Below are positions 15,544 to 24,872 of a DNA stretch of 35,578 nucleotides, piece by piece. The notes below the pieces were generated by a model. It saw only the letters and a list, made by a program, of their open reading frames with translations. It was not told the DNA's origin and made no database searches. Source of the stretch: a bacterium HR08 (GTDB lineage Bacteria; Acidobacteriota; Blastocatellia; HR10). Location of the stretch: the NCBI GenBank assembly GCA_002898775.1, contig BEHK01000011.1, positions 1-35,578 of the forward strand, given 5' to 3'. The position numbers and the translations under genes were made by a program. Numbering within the stretch: position 1 is the stretch's first letter; each line of letters begins with the position of its first letter.

Positions 15544-17046
15544 ATGTCGGTGGAGATGAGAAGAGACGATCGCCTCTCGATCATCTTCGCGGTTTCCGAA
15601 GCCACGCCGTATGCGAAGACGGGGGGATTGGCGGACGTCGCGGGCGCTTTGCCGCAGGCCCTGGTGAAGCTGGGCGTGGAAGTAGCGGTCATCCTCCCGC
15701 GCTATCGCGGAGAGCGGGCGGGGACGGTCGGACGCTGCGTGAAGGAGCGTGTGGACGTTCCCTTCGCGTTCGGGACGAAGACGGTCGCCATCTATGCCGA
15801 TGAGCACAAGGGCGTCCCATTCTACTTCGTGGACGTGCCGGAATATTTCGACCGTCCGGGCATTTACGGGCCAAATCCCAGCGAGGAGTATCCCGATAAT
15901 GTCGAACGCTATGCCTTCTTCTCGCGCGCGGTGATCGAATGGGCGCGTCAGTGCGAGCGCCCCCCGGATCTCTTCCATTGCAACGATTGGCAGACGGGCT
16001 TCATCCCGCTCTATCTCCGGACGGTGTATAGCGCCGAGCCCTTCTTTCGACGAACGCGGACGCTCTTCACGATCCACAACATCGGGTATCAAGGGCTCTT
16101 CTCCCCGACGCTCCTTGAGCGGTTCGGGCTCCCCCCGGAGGTCTATCGAACCGAGGGAGGGATCGAGTTCTACGGCTCGGCCAGCGCGATGAAGGCCGGG
16201 ATCGTCTTCGCCACGGCGATTTCGACCGTGAGCCCGAAGTACGCCGAGGAGATCCAGACGCCGGAGTACGGACATGGCCTGGATGGGCTGCTGCGCGCGC
16301 GCGCGACGCGACTGGTCGGCATTCTCAACGGTGTGGACTACGAGGAGTGGAATCCGGCCACCGACCCGTTCATCGCGGCCAACTACTCGGTCGAAGCCCC
16401 AGAGGGGAAACGCCTGTGCAAGGCTGATCTGCTGCGAACGATGGGGCTCCCTGAAGAGCTCGATCGCCCGGTGATCGGTTCCATCTCCCGATTGGTCGCG
16501 CAGAAGGGCTTTGACCTCGTGCGCGAGGCGGCCGAGGGACTTCTGCACACCGGCATCATGTACGTGCTGCTGGGATCGGGCGATCGCGAGCTGGAGAGGT
16601 TCTTCCGAGATTGGCAGCGAGCCCATCCCGATCGCGTGGGCATTTATCTGGGATTCCACAACGAGCTGGCGCATAAGATCGAAGCCGGAGCCGATATGTT
16701 CCTCATGCCCTCGCGCTACGAGCCCTGCGGGCTCAATCAGATCTACAGCTTGAAGTACGGGACCGTTCCCATCGTGCGCGCCACCGGCGGGCTCGACGAT
16801 ACGATCCAACCGTTCGATCCGACGACGCGATCGGGCAACGGGTTCAAGTTCTTCGAATATCGGGCCGATCGGTTGCTCGCGGCCGTACATGAAGCGCTGC
16901 GCGTGTACGCCGATCCCTCGCTGTGGCGGGCTTGTATGGAAAACGGCATGCGCGCCGACTTCTCCTGGGAACGTTCGGCCCTTCAGTATCGGGAACTGTA
17001 TGAGCGCGTGATCGCCGGAGAAGGGCCTTTCGGAGAGCCCACCTGA
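15544..17046 (+). CDS. glgA: Glycogen synthase (ADP-glucose, GT5)
   Basis: GlgA extends alpha-1,4-glucan chains from ADP-glucose in the cytoplasm. The 500-residue protein opens with 'SEATPYAKTGGLADVAGALPQAL', quoted as YAKTGGLADVAGALP: the KTGGL loop binds ADP-glucose. 'FHCNDWQTGFIPLYLR' and 'FTIHNIGYQGLF' follow in the N-terminal Rossmann domain. The C-terminal domain carries 'GSISRLVAQKGFDL' and 'MPSRYEPCGLNQIYSLKYG', with the catalytic Glu and the conserved 'TGGLDDT'. ATG 15544 is used because the likely promoter lies just upstream; ATG 15556 is an alternative, and an upstream TTG falls inside the -35 box. No other glycogen genes are adjacent. Confidence 0.95.
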   Translation: MSVEMRRDDRLSIIFAVSEATPYAKTGGLADVAGALPQALVKLGVEVAVILPRYRGERAGTVGRCVKERVDVPFAFGTKTVAIYADEHKGVPFYFVDVPEYFDRPGIYGPNPSEEYPDNVERYAFFSRAVIEWARQCERPPDLFHCNDWQTGFIPLYLRTVYSAEPFFRRTRTLFTIHNIGYQGLFSPTLLERFGLPPEVYRTEGGIEFYGSASAMKAGIVFATAISTVSPKYAEEIQTPEYGHGLDGLLRARATRLVGILNGVDYEEWNPATDPFIAANYSVEAPEGKRLCKADLLRTMGLPEELDRPVIGSISRLVAQKGFDLVREAAEGLLHTGIMYVLLGSGDRELERFFRDWQRAHPDRVGIYLGFHNELAHKIEAGADMFLMPSRYEPCGLNQIYSLKYGTVPIVRATGGLDDTIQPFDPTTRSGNGFKFFEYRADRLLAAVHEALRVYADPSLWRACMENGMRADFSWERSALQYRELYERVIAGEGPFGEPT

Positions 17047-17113
17047 GGCGATCGGGAGGCGCACACGAGGCCTTCTGCCGAGTACGAGTATCTCTAATGA
17101 GGAGGGAGACGCC

Positions 17114-18750
<1,637 letters not shown>

Positions 18751-18780
18751 GCGTTCGCCGTCCGACGCGAGATCGCTCGT

Positions 18781-19803
18781 TCAGTCCTTCAACGCCCGAA
18801 TCGTCTCGCTCCAAAAAGCCTCGTCCTCCAAGGGGCGCGGCGGACGCAGCCCGTAGAAGACGAGGCGGTCCGCGAGCCCGCGGTATCGCTCGCGAAGCCG
18901 TTCGGCCATCTTCTCCGGGGGCGCCACAACGGCGAAGGTGTGCAGCATCTCCTCAGGAATTGCGTCGGCCAGCTCCGACCATCGCCCGGCCGCCGCCAGG
19001 GCGCGCAGCCGATCGGCATGCTCAGCGAAGCCGTGGAGCTCCAATAGCACTCGATACGTGGGCGTCGAACCGTAGAAGCCAATCTGCGAGCGGGCAAAAT
19101 GCCGGCTCTCGGCCCATTCCTCGGGATCTCGGCCGGAAGCGATGATCACCGGCACCACGATCTCCAACGCCGAGCGGTCTCGGCCGGCGGCACGCCATCC
19201 GGCTTCGAGTTCCGGCAGCACCAACTCGCGCACGTACCGCTCCGAATGAAGAGGATGCACGTGCACACCATCGGCCACACGACCAGCGAGCCGCAGCATC
19301 GCTCGGTTCACGGCCGAGATGTAGATGGGCGCATCGGGGTAGGGATTCGGCTCGGGCGTGAAAAAGGGCGTCATCAGCGTCAGATGGTAGTGCTCGCTGC
19401 GAAAATTCAAAGGAGTGCCTTCCCGCCATGAAGCCCAGATCGCCCGAACGGCGGCAATATAGTCGCGCAACCACGGCACCGGAGCCTTCCAGGAGAGCCC
19501 GAATCGGCGCTCGATGTGTCCCTTCACCTGGCTGCCAAGCCCCAGAATCATGCGCCCCCGCGCCAGACGCTGCAGATCCCAACCGATATACGCCATGACC
19601 ATCGGGCTGCGCGGGAAGGCGATCGCTACGGCCGTCCCAAGCGTGATCCGCTCCGTGTGCTCAGCCGCCAGCGCGATCGCCAGAAACGGATCGCCACCCG
19701 TTTCGCCAAACCAAAGACCATCGAAGCCCAGGGCTTCCACACGTCGCGCCAGCGCCGGAACCGCCTCAAGAGGCATCCGCGGCACGATGAGGTCAACCTT
19801 CAT
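18781..19803 (-). CDS. LLM-class (luciferase-like) flavin-dependent oxidoreductase
   Basis: The 340-residue protein is a luciferase-like TIM-barrel enzyme. It begins 'MKVDLIVPRMPLEAVPALA', then 'EALGFDGLWFGETGGDPFLAIALAAEHT' (LGFDGLWFGETGGDPF) and 'LATGTAVA'-type strand 'ITLGTAVAIAFPRSPM'. 'LGLGSQVKGHIERRFG' follows around residue 100. It most resembles the F420-dependent MSMEG_2256-like subgroup; FMN use is possible, and the substrate is unknown. The ATG at 19803 has GGAGGAG 6 bases upstream, so the longer frame upstream is rejected. It stands alone, convergent with purA, behind a promoter packed with palindromes, which suggests regulation by a dimeric repressor or activator. Confidence 0.9.
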   Translation of the reverse strand: MKVDLIVPRMPLEAVPALARRVEALGFDGLWFGETGGDPFLAIALAAEHTERITLGTAVAIAFPRSPMVMAYIGWDLQRLARGRMILGLGSQVKGHIERRFGLSWKAPVPWLRDYIAAVRAIWASWREGTPLNFRSEHYHLTLMTPFFTPEPNPYPDAPIYISAVNRAMLRLAGRVADGVHVHPLHSERYVRELVLPELEAGWRAAGRDRSALEIVVPVIIASGRDPEEWAESRHFARSQIGFYGSTPTYRVLLELHGFAEHADRLRALAAAGRWSELADAIPEEMLHTFAVVAPPEKMAERLRERYRGLADRLVFYGLRPPRPLEDEAFWSETIRALKD

Positions 19804-19829
19804 TACAGCTCCTCCTATGGTTGACGATA

Positions 19830-19862
19830 TGCCACAAATGGCACATGATACCATGCCATGGT
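19830..19862. promoter_or_regulatory. Palindromic operator candidates at the LLM promoter
   Basis: TGCCA-CAAA-TGGCA (19830-19843) and ACCATG-C-CATGGT (19850-19862) are two perfect inverted repeats. The half-site TGCCA/TGGCA occurs at 19830, 19839 and 19854. They flank and enter the proposed -10 box of the minus-strand gene. Confidence 0.5.
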
Positions 19863-19873
19863 GGCGCGGTCCA
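19845..19873 (-). promoter_or_regulatory. Promoter of the LLM oxidoreductase gene
   Basis: TGGACC (19873-19868, minus strand), a 17-nt spacer and TATCAT (19850-19845) lie about 40 bp before the start codon. One palindrome sits in the spacer and the other over the expected transcription start. Confidence 0.45.
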
Positions 19874-20090
19874 GGAGGAGCGTGTGGACGTCCGAATGCA
19901 TCCTTTGGGCAAAAATGACCAATTCCTTTCGCCATTTGGGAGAGTTTTTGTGTCTTCCATGCCTAAAATTTGGAGGCTCATTGGCGTTTAATGTGTCAAA
20001 AGTTCCCATTTGGATGTCCCACGAATCGAGGGCGGCGTCTATGTAATTGCAGGAAATAGCTTGACTTGGATCAAAAGCGGGCGCAGCGCC

Positions 20091-20096
20091 TATACT
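20091..20096 (+). promoter_or_regulatory. -10 box upstream of the radical SAM pair
   Basis: TATACT matches TATAAT at five of six positions. A TTGACT lies at 20061-20066, but the 24-nt spacing is too long for a normal pair, so an activator or another -35 may be involved. Confidence 0.35.
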
Positions 20097-20149
20097 TCAA
20101 GGCACGGGGTTTGCTTAGAGATTCATGCGCGCCAAGAGGGATGGGTCGT

Positions 20150-21229
20150 ATGGGAGCGTCGGGATGGAGGGATGTGCATCAACGCGTGAAGGCGTGGGTG
20201 GAAGGGGCGTCGTTTGTCCTGGGGATCTTCGGGGAAGCGATTCGGTCCTGGCGCGAGCTGCGGATGATCGTGCGGGGGTTGCTCTGGACGGATCATGTCG
20301 TGTTGGCGCATTTGATCGTGACGCGGCGCTGTAATCTCTCCTGCGGCTATTGCAACGAGTACGATCGGGTTTCGGCGCCGGTGCCTGTGGACATCTTGCG
20401 GCGGCGGGTGGACAAGCTGGCGGAGTTGGGGGCCAGCATCATCACGATCAGTGGGGGGGAGCCGCTCTTGCATCCGGAGCTGGAGGAGGTCATTCGGCAT
20501 ATTCGGCGGCGAGGGATCATCGCGGGGTTGATCACGAACGGATATTTGCTCACGCGCGAGCGGATTCGGCGGCTGAATGAAGCGGGGTTGGAATATTTGC
20601 AGATCAGCATTGATAACGTGCAGCCGGACGAGGTGTCGAAGAAGAGTCTGAAGGTGCTCGATCAGAAGCTCGTGTGGTTGAAGGAGCTGGCGCGCTTCAA
20701 GGTGAACATCAACACGGTCCTGGGCAGCGGCGTGCGAAATCCCGAGGATGCGTTGGTGATCGCGCGGCGGGCGGTCGAGCTGGGATTCTCCTGTTCGGTG
20801 GGAGTGATTCACGATGAATGGGGGCGACTGCGACCGCTCTCGGCGCGCGAGCGGGAGATCTTCCTGGCCGTGCAGAAGCTCGGGAAGTGGAGCTACAGTC
20901 GGGTGAACCGATTCCAGCGGAATCTGGTCGAGGGCAAGCCCAACCGATGGCGCTGTCGAGCAGGCGCTCGGTATCTCTATGTCTGCGAGGATGGGTTGGT
21001 GCACTACTGCTCGCAGCAGCGGGGGTATCCGGGGGTGCCGCTGGAGACCTACACGCGGGAGGATATGCGACGGGAGTATTTGACCGAGAAAGCCTGTGCG
21101 CCCTACTGCACGATCTCCTGCGTGCAGCAGGTGGCGGAGTTGGATAACTGGCGCGATCCGCAGACGCTGGGGGTCAAGGTCTGGCGGACGCCGGTCTCTT
21201 CTGTGTACGAGGTGCGGCGCGCCGAATGA
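20150..21229 (+). CDS. Radical SAM protein with C-terminal SPASM/twitch-like cysteines
   Basis: This 359-residue protein has the cluster motif '[10 protein letters not shown]' (C61, C65, C68), the SAM-binding 'SGGEP' (101-105) and a strand 'LITNGYLLT'. Six further cysteines near the end (C269, C279, C287, C316, C320, C324) have the spacing of an auxiliary iron-sulfur cluster domain. Before the motif lies an amphipathic to hydrophobic stretch ('[14 protein letters not shown]', '[17 protein letters not shown]') that may touch the membrane. ATG 20150 is chosen for AAGAGGG 9 bases upstream; ATG 20141 and an upstream TTG are alternatives. The reaction is unknown. It is followed 44 bp later by a Tes/MSS-like radical SAM gene, so it may act on the same lipid or mature its partner. 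Confidence 0.85.
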   Translation: MGASGWRDVHQRVKAWVEGASFVLGIFGEAIRSWRELRMIVRGLLWTDHVVLAHLIVTRRCNLSCGYCNEYDRVSAPVPVDILRRRVDKLAELGASIITISGGEPLLHPELEEVIRHIRRRGIIAGLITNGYLLTRERIRRLNEAGLEYLQISIDNVQPDEVSKKSLKVLDQKLVWLKELARFKVNINTVLGSGVRNPEDALVIARRAVELGFSCSVGVIHDEWGRLRPLSAREREIFLAVQKLGKWSYSRVNRFQRNLVEGKPNRWRCRAGARYLYVCEDGLVHYCSQQRGYPGVPLETYTREDMRREYLTEKACAPYCTISCVQQVAELDNWRDPQTLGVKVWRTPVSSVYEVRRAE

Positions 21230-21273
21230 GGGCGGCCGCCGAGGTTCGGAGTCTTCGAAGGAGGGGATGAGGT

Positions 21274-23343
21274 ATGCACAAGCCGATCAAGTATGTGGAG
21301 AAAGCGCTGACCTATGTGGCGCGCGCGGCGTGGTTCGTCTTCGAGCGGTTGAATCGTATTCGGCCGAATCCATCATTCACGCCGAAGTGGTCGGATCGGC
21401 CGCTCTTGAAGTCCTATGAGAAGGTGAAGCCGCCGCTCGGGTGGCCGCGCACGACCGATAGCCTCTGTCCCAAGTGCGTGCCGGAGATCCGGCAGCAGAT
21501 TCTGGATGGGAAGCTGCCCGTGGACATCCTGCGGGAGGAGCCCGTCGGGCAGATCAAGGCGCAGATCATCGAGCGGGACGGCAAGATCTGGATGGTGAAG
21601 GATTGCCCCAAGCATGGGCATTTCGAGGACCTCATCTCGATCGATCCCGAGTTCACGCGCCATTTGGAGCAGGCCTATCCGGGCAGCGATATTCGCGCCC
21701 ACAACGACGAACGCCTGCACAATCACGGTTCGAGCACGATCAAGTACGGGCGCGGTGCGGTTCTCACCATTGATCTGACCAACCGCTGCAACATGATGTG
21801 CGATCCTTGCTTCATGGACGCGAATCAGGTGGGGTTCGTGCATGAATTGAGTTGGGAGGACATCAAGAAGTTGCTCGATGACGCCATCACGCTCAAGCCG
21901 AAGCGGCAGCTCTCGGTGCAGTTTTCGGGTGGGGAGCCGACGCTCTCGCCCTATTTCCTGGATGCCATCCGCTATGCGCGCAAGCTGGGCTACAACAGCG
22001 TGCAGGCGGCGACCAACGGCATCGAGTTCGCCAAGAGCCCGGAGTTCGCTCGCGCGGCGGCCGAAGCCGGTCTGCGGTACGTCTACCTGCAGTTTGACGG
22101 TATCGGCAATGCGGCCAACGCGCATCGGCGCGTCGGCAACCTCTTCGACGTGAAGCTGCGGGCGATCGAGAATCTGCACAACGCCGGTGTGGAGATTATC
22201 CTGGTGACGACGATCGTCAACGGGATCAACAACGAGCAGGTGGGGCGGATCGTGCAGTTCGCTCTGGACAATCCGAAGAAGATCGCCTTCGTCGCCTTCC
22301 AACCGGTCTCCTTCACCGGGCGCGATGAGGAGATCAGCGATGAGCGGCGCATGGCGCAACGGTACACGCTCAGCCATCTCGCTCATGATCTCAAGAACCA
22401 GTTGGGGTTGGGCGAGCCCGCGCGCGATTGGTTCCCGCTCTCGTTCGTGAGCACGTTCTGCGACTGGTCTGATCTCGTGCACGGGCCGCAGGCGGATTGG
22501 GGGCAGGTCGGATGCGGCTGTCATCCCAACTGTGGCGTCGGCATGGCCGTGATGGTGGACAAGGAGACGCGCGAGGCCGTCCCGGTCACGGCCTTCCTCA
22601 ATGGGGATCAATTGGCCAAGGATGTCATGAAGATCAATGATGCGGCGCGCGGCAAGTGGCTCTCGATCCTCGGCATGGCGCTGGCGCTCATGAAGAACTA
22701 TGATCCGTTCAAGGCGCCCAAGCACTTCAAGCTCTGGGACCTGCTGGTGAAGTTCGATAAATCCTTCGGGGCCACGGGCCGCAGCTACGGGGACGTGAGC
22801 GGCAACCGCACGCGCGAGGACATCGAGCGGCGACGGCGCGATCGCTGGAACTTCTTGTTCATCGCCGGCATGTGGTTCCAGGATCTGTTCAACTACGACT
22901 TCCGTCGAACCGAGCGCTGCATCATCCCCTATGCCACGCAGGAGGGGGAGATCTCCTTCTGCGCCTACAATACGGGCATCGGCTGGCGGAAGATCGTCGA
23001 GAAGATGCACATGACGGCGACCCTCTCGAAGTGGTATGAGCAGCACGGGCGGCATGAGATCTTCGCCGGCGGCAAGAGCGTCCCGCTCTCCAGCACCGAG
23101 CATTCGCTCCTGGTGCGGGAGGAGTTGGTGACGCAGGACGTGCAGCATGATCTGGAGCGGTTGGGCATCCCGAAGAATGCCCGTGAGGAGAAGCTCTGGC
23201 GGCGCCGTCTGAGCAAGGCGGAGAATGAACAAATGGCCCGCCTCTATCGTCAGCTCGTGCTCAACGAGCCGGTCGAGCCGCTGGTCCAGTTGAAGGGGTT
23301 GAAGAGCAAGACGCCGAACGTCGGTGTTGGCGTCGGCGATTGA
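21274..23343 (+). CDS. Tes/MSS-like radical SAM protein (candidate membrane-spanning lipid synthase)
   Basis: The 689-residue protein starts at ATG 21274 after AAGGAGGGGATGAGGT. Residues 1-30 form an amphipathic helix suited to a membrane surface. A rubredoxin-like entry follows, with CPKC (65-68) and 'VKDCPKHGHFEDL' (C111), as in the COG1964 family that includes archaeal tetraether synthase Tes (MJ0619). The radical SAM core has 'DLTNRCNMMCDPCF' (C172, C176, C179) and 'FSGGEPT' (218-223). Further cysteines at 396, 414, 416, 420 and at 549 and 563 could hold auxiliary clusters. Tes joins two lipid tails by a carbon-carbon bond, and bacterial homologues (MSS) are linked to diabolic acids, which Acidobacteria make. 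The assignment to lipid chemistry is inference from family resemblance; other COG1964 members are uncharacterised. Confidence 0.82.
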   Translation: MHKPIKYVEKALTYVARAAWFVFERLNRIRPNPSFTPKWSDRPLLKSYEKVKPPLGWPRTTDSLCPKCVPEIRQQILDGKLPVDILREEPVGQIKAQIIERDGKIWMVKDCPKHGHFEDLISIDPEFTRHLEQAYPGSDIRAHNDERLHNHGSSTIKYGRGAVLTIDLTNRCNMMCDPCFMDANQVGFVHELSWEDIKKLLDDAITLKPKRQLSVQFSGGEPTLSPYFLDAIRYARKLGYNSVQAATNGIEFAKSPEFARAAAEAGLRYVYLQFDGIGNAANAHRRVGNLFDVKLRAIENLHNAGVEIILVTTIVNGINNEQVGRIVQFALDNPKKIAFVAFQPVSFTGRDEEISDERRMAQRYTLSHLAHDLKNQLGLGEPARDWFPLSFVSTFCDWSDLVHGPQADWGQVGCGCHPNCGVGMAVMVDKETREAVPVTAFLNGDQLAKDVMKINDAARGKWLSILGMALALMKNYDPFKAPKHFKLWDLLVKFDKSFGATGRSYGDVSGNRTREDIERRRRDRWNFLFIAGMWFQDLFNYDFRRTERCIIPYATQEGEISFCAYNTGIGWRKIVEKMHMTATLSKWYEQHGRHEIFAGGKSVPLSSTEHSLLVREELVTQDVQHDLERLGIPKNAREEKLWRRRLSKAENEQMARLYRQLVLNEPVEPLVQLKGLKSKTPNVGVGVGD

Positions 23344-23349
23344 CTCCTC

Positions 23350-23386
23350 AAGAGAGGCCCCTCCATGAGGGGGCCTCTCTTCTTTC
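23350..23386 (+). terminator. Intrinsic terminator after the radical SAM pair
   Basis: AAGAGAGGCCCC (23350-23361) and GGGGCCTCTCTT (23370-23381) form a perfect 12-bp stem with an 8-nt loop, followed by the pyrimidine run TTCTTTC. It begins 7 bases after the stop codon. Confidence 0.85.
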
Positions 23387-23461
23387 AGGCGAAGAATGGG
23401 TCATCCGATCCGCCGAATACGCCACCTGTGGGGGGGCGCGCTGCCCCGTGTAGGCGAAGGG

Positions 23462-23860
23462 GTGAGGAGGCTTCGTGAGCTGAGTGTTCTCCTGCTCGGC
23501 GTGGTGATCCTCTCCGAGGCGAGCCTCTCCGCGGTGGCGTCCTCCTCAGCGGCGACCTGTCGGATGAGCTGTTGCGCGCGGATGGCAACGTGCTGTTGTC
23601 GTCCGTCGCGCGGACGTTCGGCGTCGTCATCCGGTGAAGCGTGGCATCGGCATCGGGTGACCGCTTCGTGCCCGCGCGCATGCGTCGGCGCGACCGTCGC
23701 CGCGCGCGATCTCCGGCCCGCTCTCCTGAGAACGCCCGTTGCCTTCTCCTTACTCCCACCGGCGCTTCGCGTCATCGTCGGCGCGCTTCCTGCTTGTGAG
23801 AACCTTCGTCTCTTCTCTCCGATCACGCGCTCTCCTCCGATGGTCGCTCTCCCCCGATGA
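23462..23860 (+). CDS. Small Cys-rich, probably secreted hypothetical protein
   Basis: This open frame of about 132 codons has a hydrophobic N-terminal segment ('LRELSVLLLGVVILSEASLS') and then a dense cluster of cysteines: C, SCC, TCCC and later C...C, mixed with His and Arg ('AWHRHRV'). A second hydrophobic segment ('LLRTPVAFSLLPPALRVIVG') follows. This layout resembles short Cys/His-rich proteins I recall from Acidobacteria near metal genes, but I cannot name a family. GTG 23462 is chosen; ATG 23396 is also in frame. No strong ribosome site is seen. The neighbours are a DUF4394 gene and, further on, a copper-dependent oxidase cluster, so metal binding is a guess. Confidence 0.45.
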   Translation: MRRLRELSVLLLGVVILSEASLSAVASSSAATCRMSCCARMATCCCRPSRGRSASSSGEAWHRHRVTASCPRACVGATVAARDLRPALLRTPVAFSLLPPALRVIVGALPACENLRLFSPITRSPPMVALPR

Positions 23861-23918
23861 GACCTCTTCGGTTCGGAGCCGAGATACCGGCTCGCAGAAG
23901 GCGAAATCCGAGAATGTT

Positions 23919-23940
23919 CCTCTCTCCTTGCGGGGAGAGG
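23919..23940 (+). terminator. Hairpin before the DUF4394 gene
   Basis: CCTCTCTCC and GGGGAGAGG pair over 9 bp (one G-T wobble) around TTGC. It lies between the Cys-rich frame and the DUF4394 start and could be an attenuator or a weak terminator; a short TTTT lies 15 bases on. Confidence 0.4.
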
Positions 23941-23970
23941 TCCTGACTCTCACTTTTGGAGGAGACGCGT

Positions 23971-24792
23971 ATGTTTGCATTCGTCTTGCGGCTCATGGTT
24001 ATTGTGTGCGTCCTTTCGATCGCGTCCGCGCTTGTGAATCCCAAGTCCCGTGTATCTGCCCTTCCGCTTCCATCCCCGCACAGCGCCTACGCTGTAGATT
24101 GGGATGGGAACCTCATCGAGTTCGACACGCATACGCTGGAGGTTCGCGTGATCGGCCCGACGCTCCCCTTTGTGGGGCTCGATTTCCGCGTCTCCAATGG
24201 TCGGCTCTATGGGATCACGGATGGGGAGACCCCACAGATCCACTGGATCTCCCCAGAGACCGGCGAGAGCACGCCTGTCGAGGCTGTTCGCTTCGAAGGG
24301 CCATTGCCCGGAGATATCTTCGGCATTGACTTCAATCCCGCTTCGGACCGTCTCCGTATCATCAGCGACGCCGATATGAATTGGCGCGTTGATGTAGAGT
24401 CGGGGCGCATCTGGCAGGATGGCCGTCTGCATTATGAGGATGGGAGCAAAGCGAACGTCGTGGCCCTCGCTCATGATATGAATCACGAGCCGTCGCCGCG
24501 CTCCGGGATGACGACCTGCTACGGCATTGATGCCTTGCGGGACGCTTTGGTCATCCTGGATCCCCCTGGAGATGGGACCCTGCGCATCGTGGGTTCATTG
24601 GGGATCGATGTGGGGCCGCTGACGCATTTCGATATTGCCGGTCACGATACGGCGTACCTCGTCACCATCTTGCCCGGAGAACGGTGGAGCACCCTCTTCT
24701 CCGTGGATTTGAAGACGGGGAAGGCGACGAGGGTGGGGGTGATTCGAGCGCGAGGACCCCTTCGCGCCTTCGCGCTTGAGTTGGCGCACTGA
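23971..24792 (+). CDS. DUF4394 domain protein, exported
   Basis: The 273-residue product starts at ATG 23971 with GGAGGAG just upstream and a signal peptide ('MFAFVLRLMVIVCVLSIASAL'). The rest is one DUF4394 domain, a beta-propeller-like repeat fold: 'VDWDGNLIEFDTHT', 'GLDFRVSNGRLYGITD', 'GIDFNPASDRLRIISDADMNWRVD' (quoted as FNPASDRLRIISDADMN) and 'CYGIDALRDALVILDPPGDG'. Proteins with this domain are exported or periplasmic, and their function is unknown. It precedes a TonB receptor gene on the same strand by 80 bp and may form a unit with it. Confidence 0.88.
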   Translation: MFAFVLRLMVIVCVLSIASALVNPKSRVSALPLPSPHSAYAVDWDGNLIEFDTHTLEVRVIGPTLPFVGLDFRVSNGRLYGITDGETPQIHWISPETGESTPVEAVRFEGPLPGDIFGIDFNPASDRLRIISDADMNWRVDVESGRIWQDGRLHYEDGSKANVVALAHDMNHEPSPRSGMTTCYGIDALRDALVILDPPGDGTLRIVGSLGIDVGPLTHFDIAGHDTAYLVTILPGERWSTLFSVDLKTGKATRVGVIRARGPLRAFALELAH

Positions 24793-24806
24793 AATCGCCT
24801 GATGGG

Positions 24807-24843
24807 GAGGGCGCGCTTCTGCGTCGCGGAAGACGGCGCGCTC
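24807..24843 (+). terminator. Hairpin between DUF4394 and TonB receptor genes
   Basis: GCGCGC (24811-24816) and GCGCGC (24836-24841) pair, extended outward by GA/TC across a bulge and inward by TTC/GAA. It starts 14 bases after the DUF4394 stop. There is no T-run. Confidence 0.35.
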
Positions 24844-24872
24844 TTCCCTTCGCACATTGCGGAGGATGGGTG

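Larger units (their letters stand above)
19804..20149. other. AT-richer intergenic regulatory stretch
   Basis: These 346 bases hold no convincing gene. They are clearly AT-richer than their surroundings. Besides the LLM promoter and its palindromes, the stretch has CCATTTGG twice (19932-19939, 20006-20013) and its inverse CAAATGG once (19835-19841). A 62-codon open frame (19858-20046) has no ribosome site and no family look. Confidence 0.5.

Noticed and set aside
19858-20046. 62-codon open frame in the AT-richer gap
   Set aside because: No ribosome site, no recognisable motif, and it overlaps promoter elements of the neighbouring gene.
23401-23826. Minus-strand frame opposite the Cys-rich protein
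   Set aside because: Arg/Ala/Ser-rich without hydrophobic or conserved segments; the plus-strand frame has a more protein-like layout.
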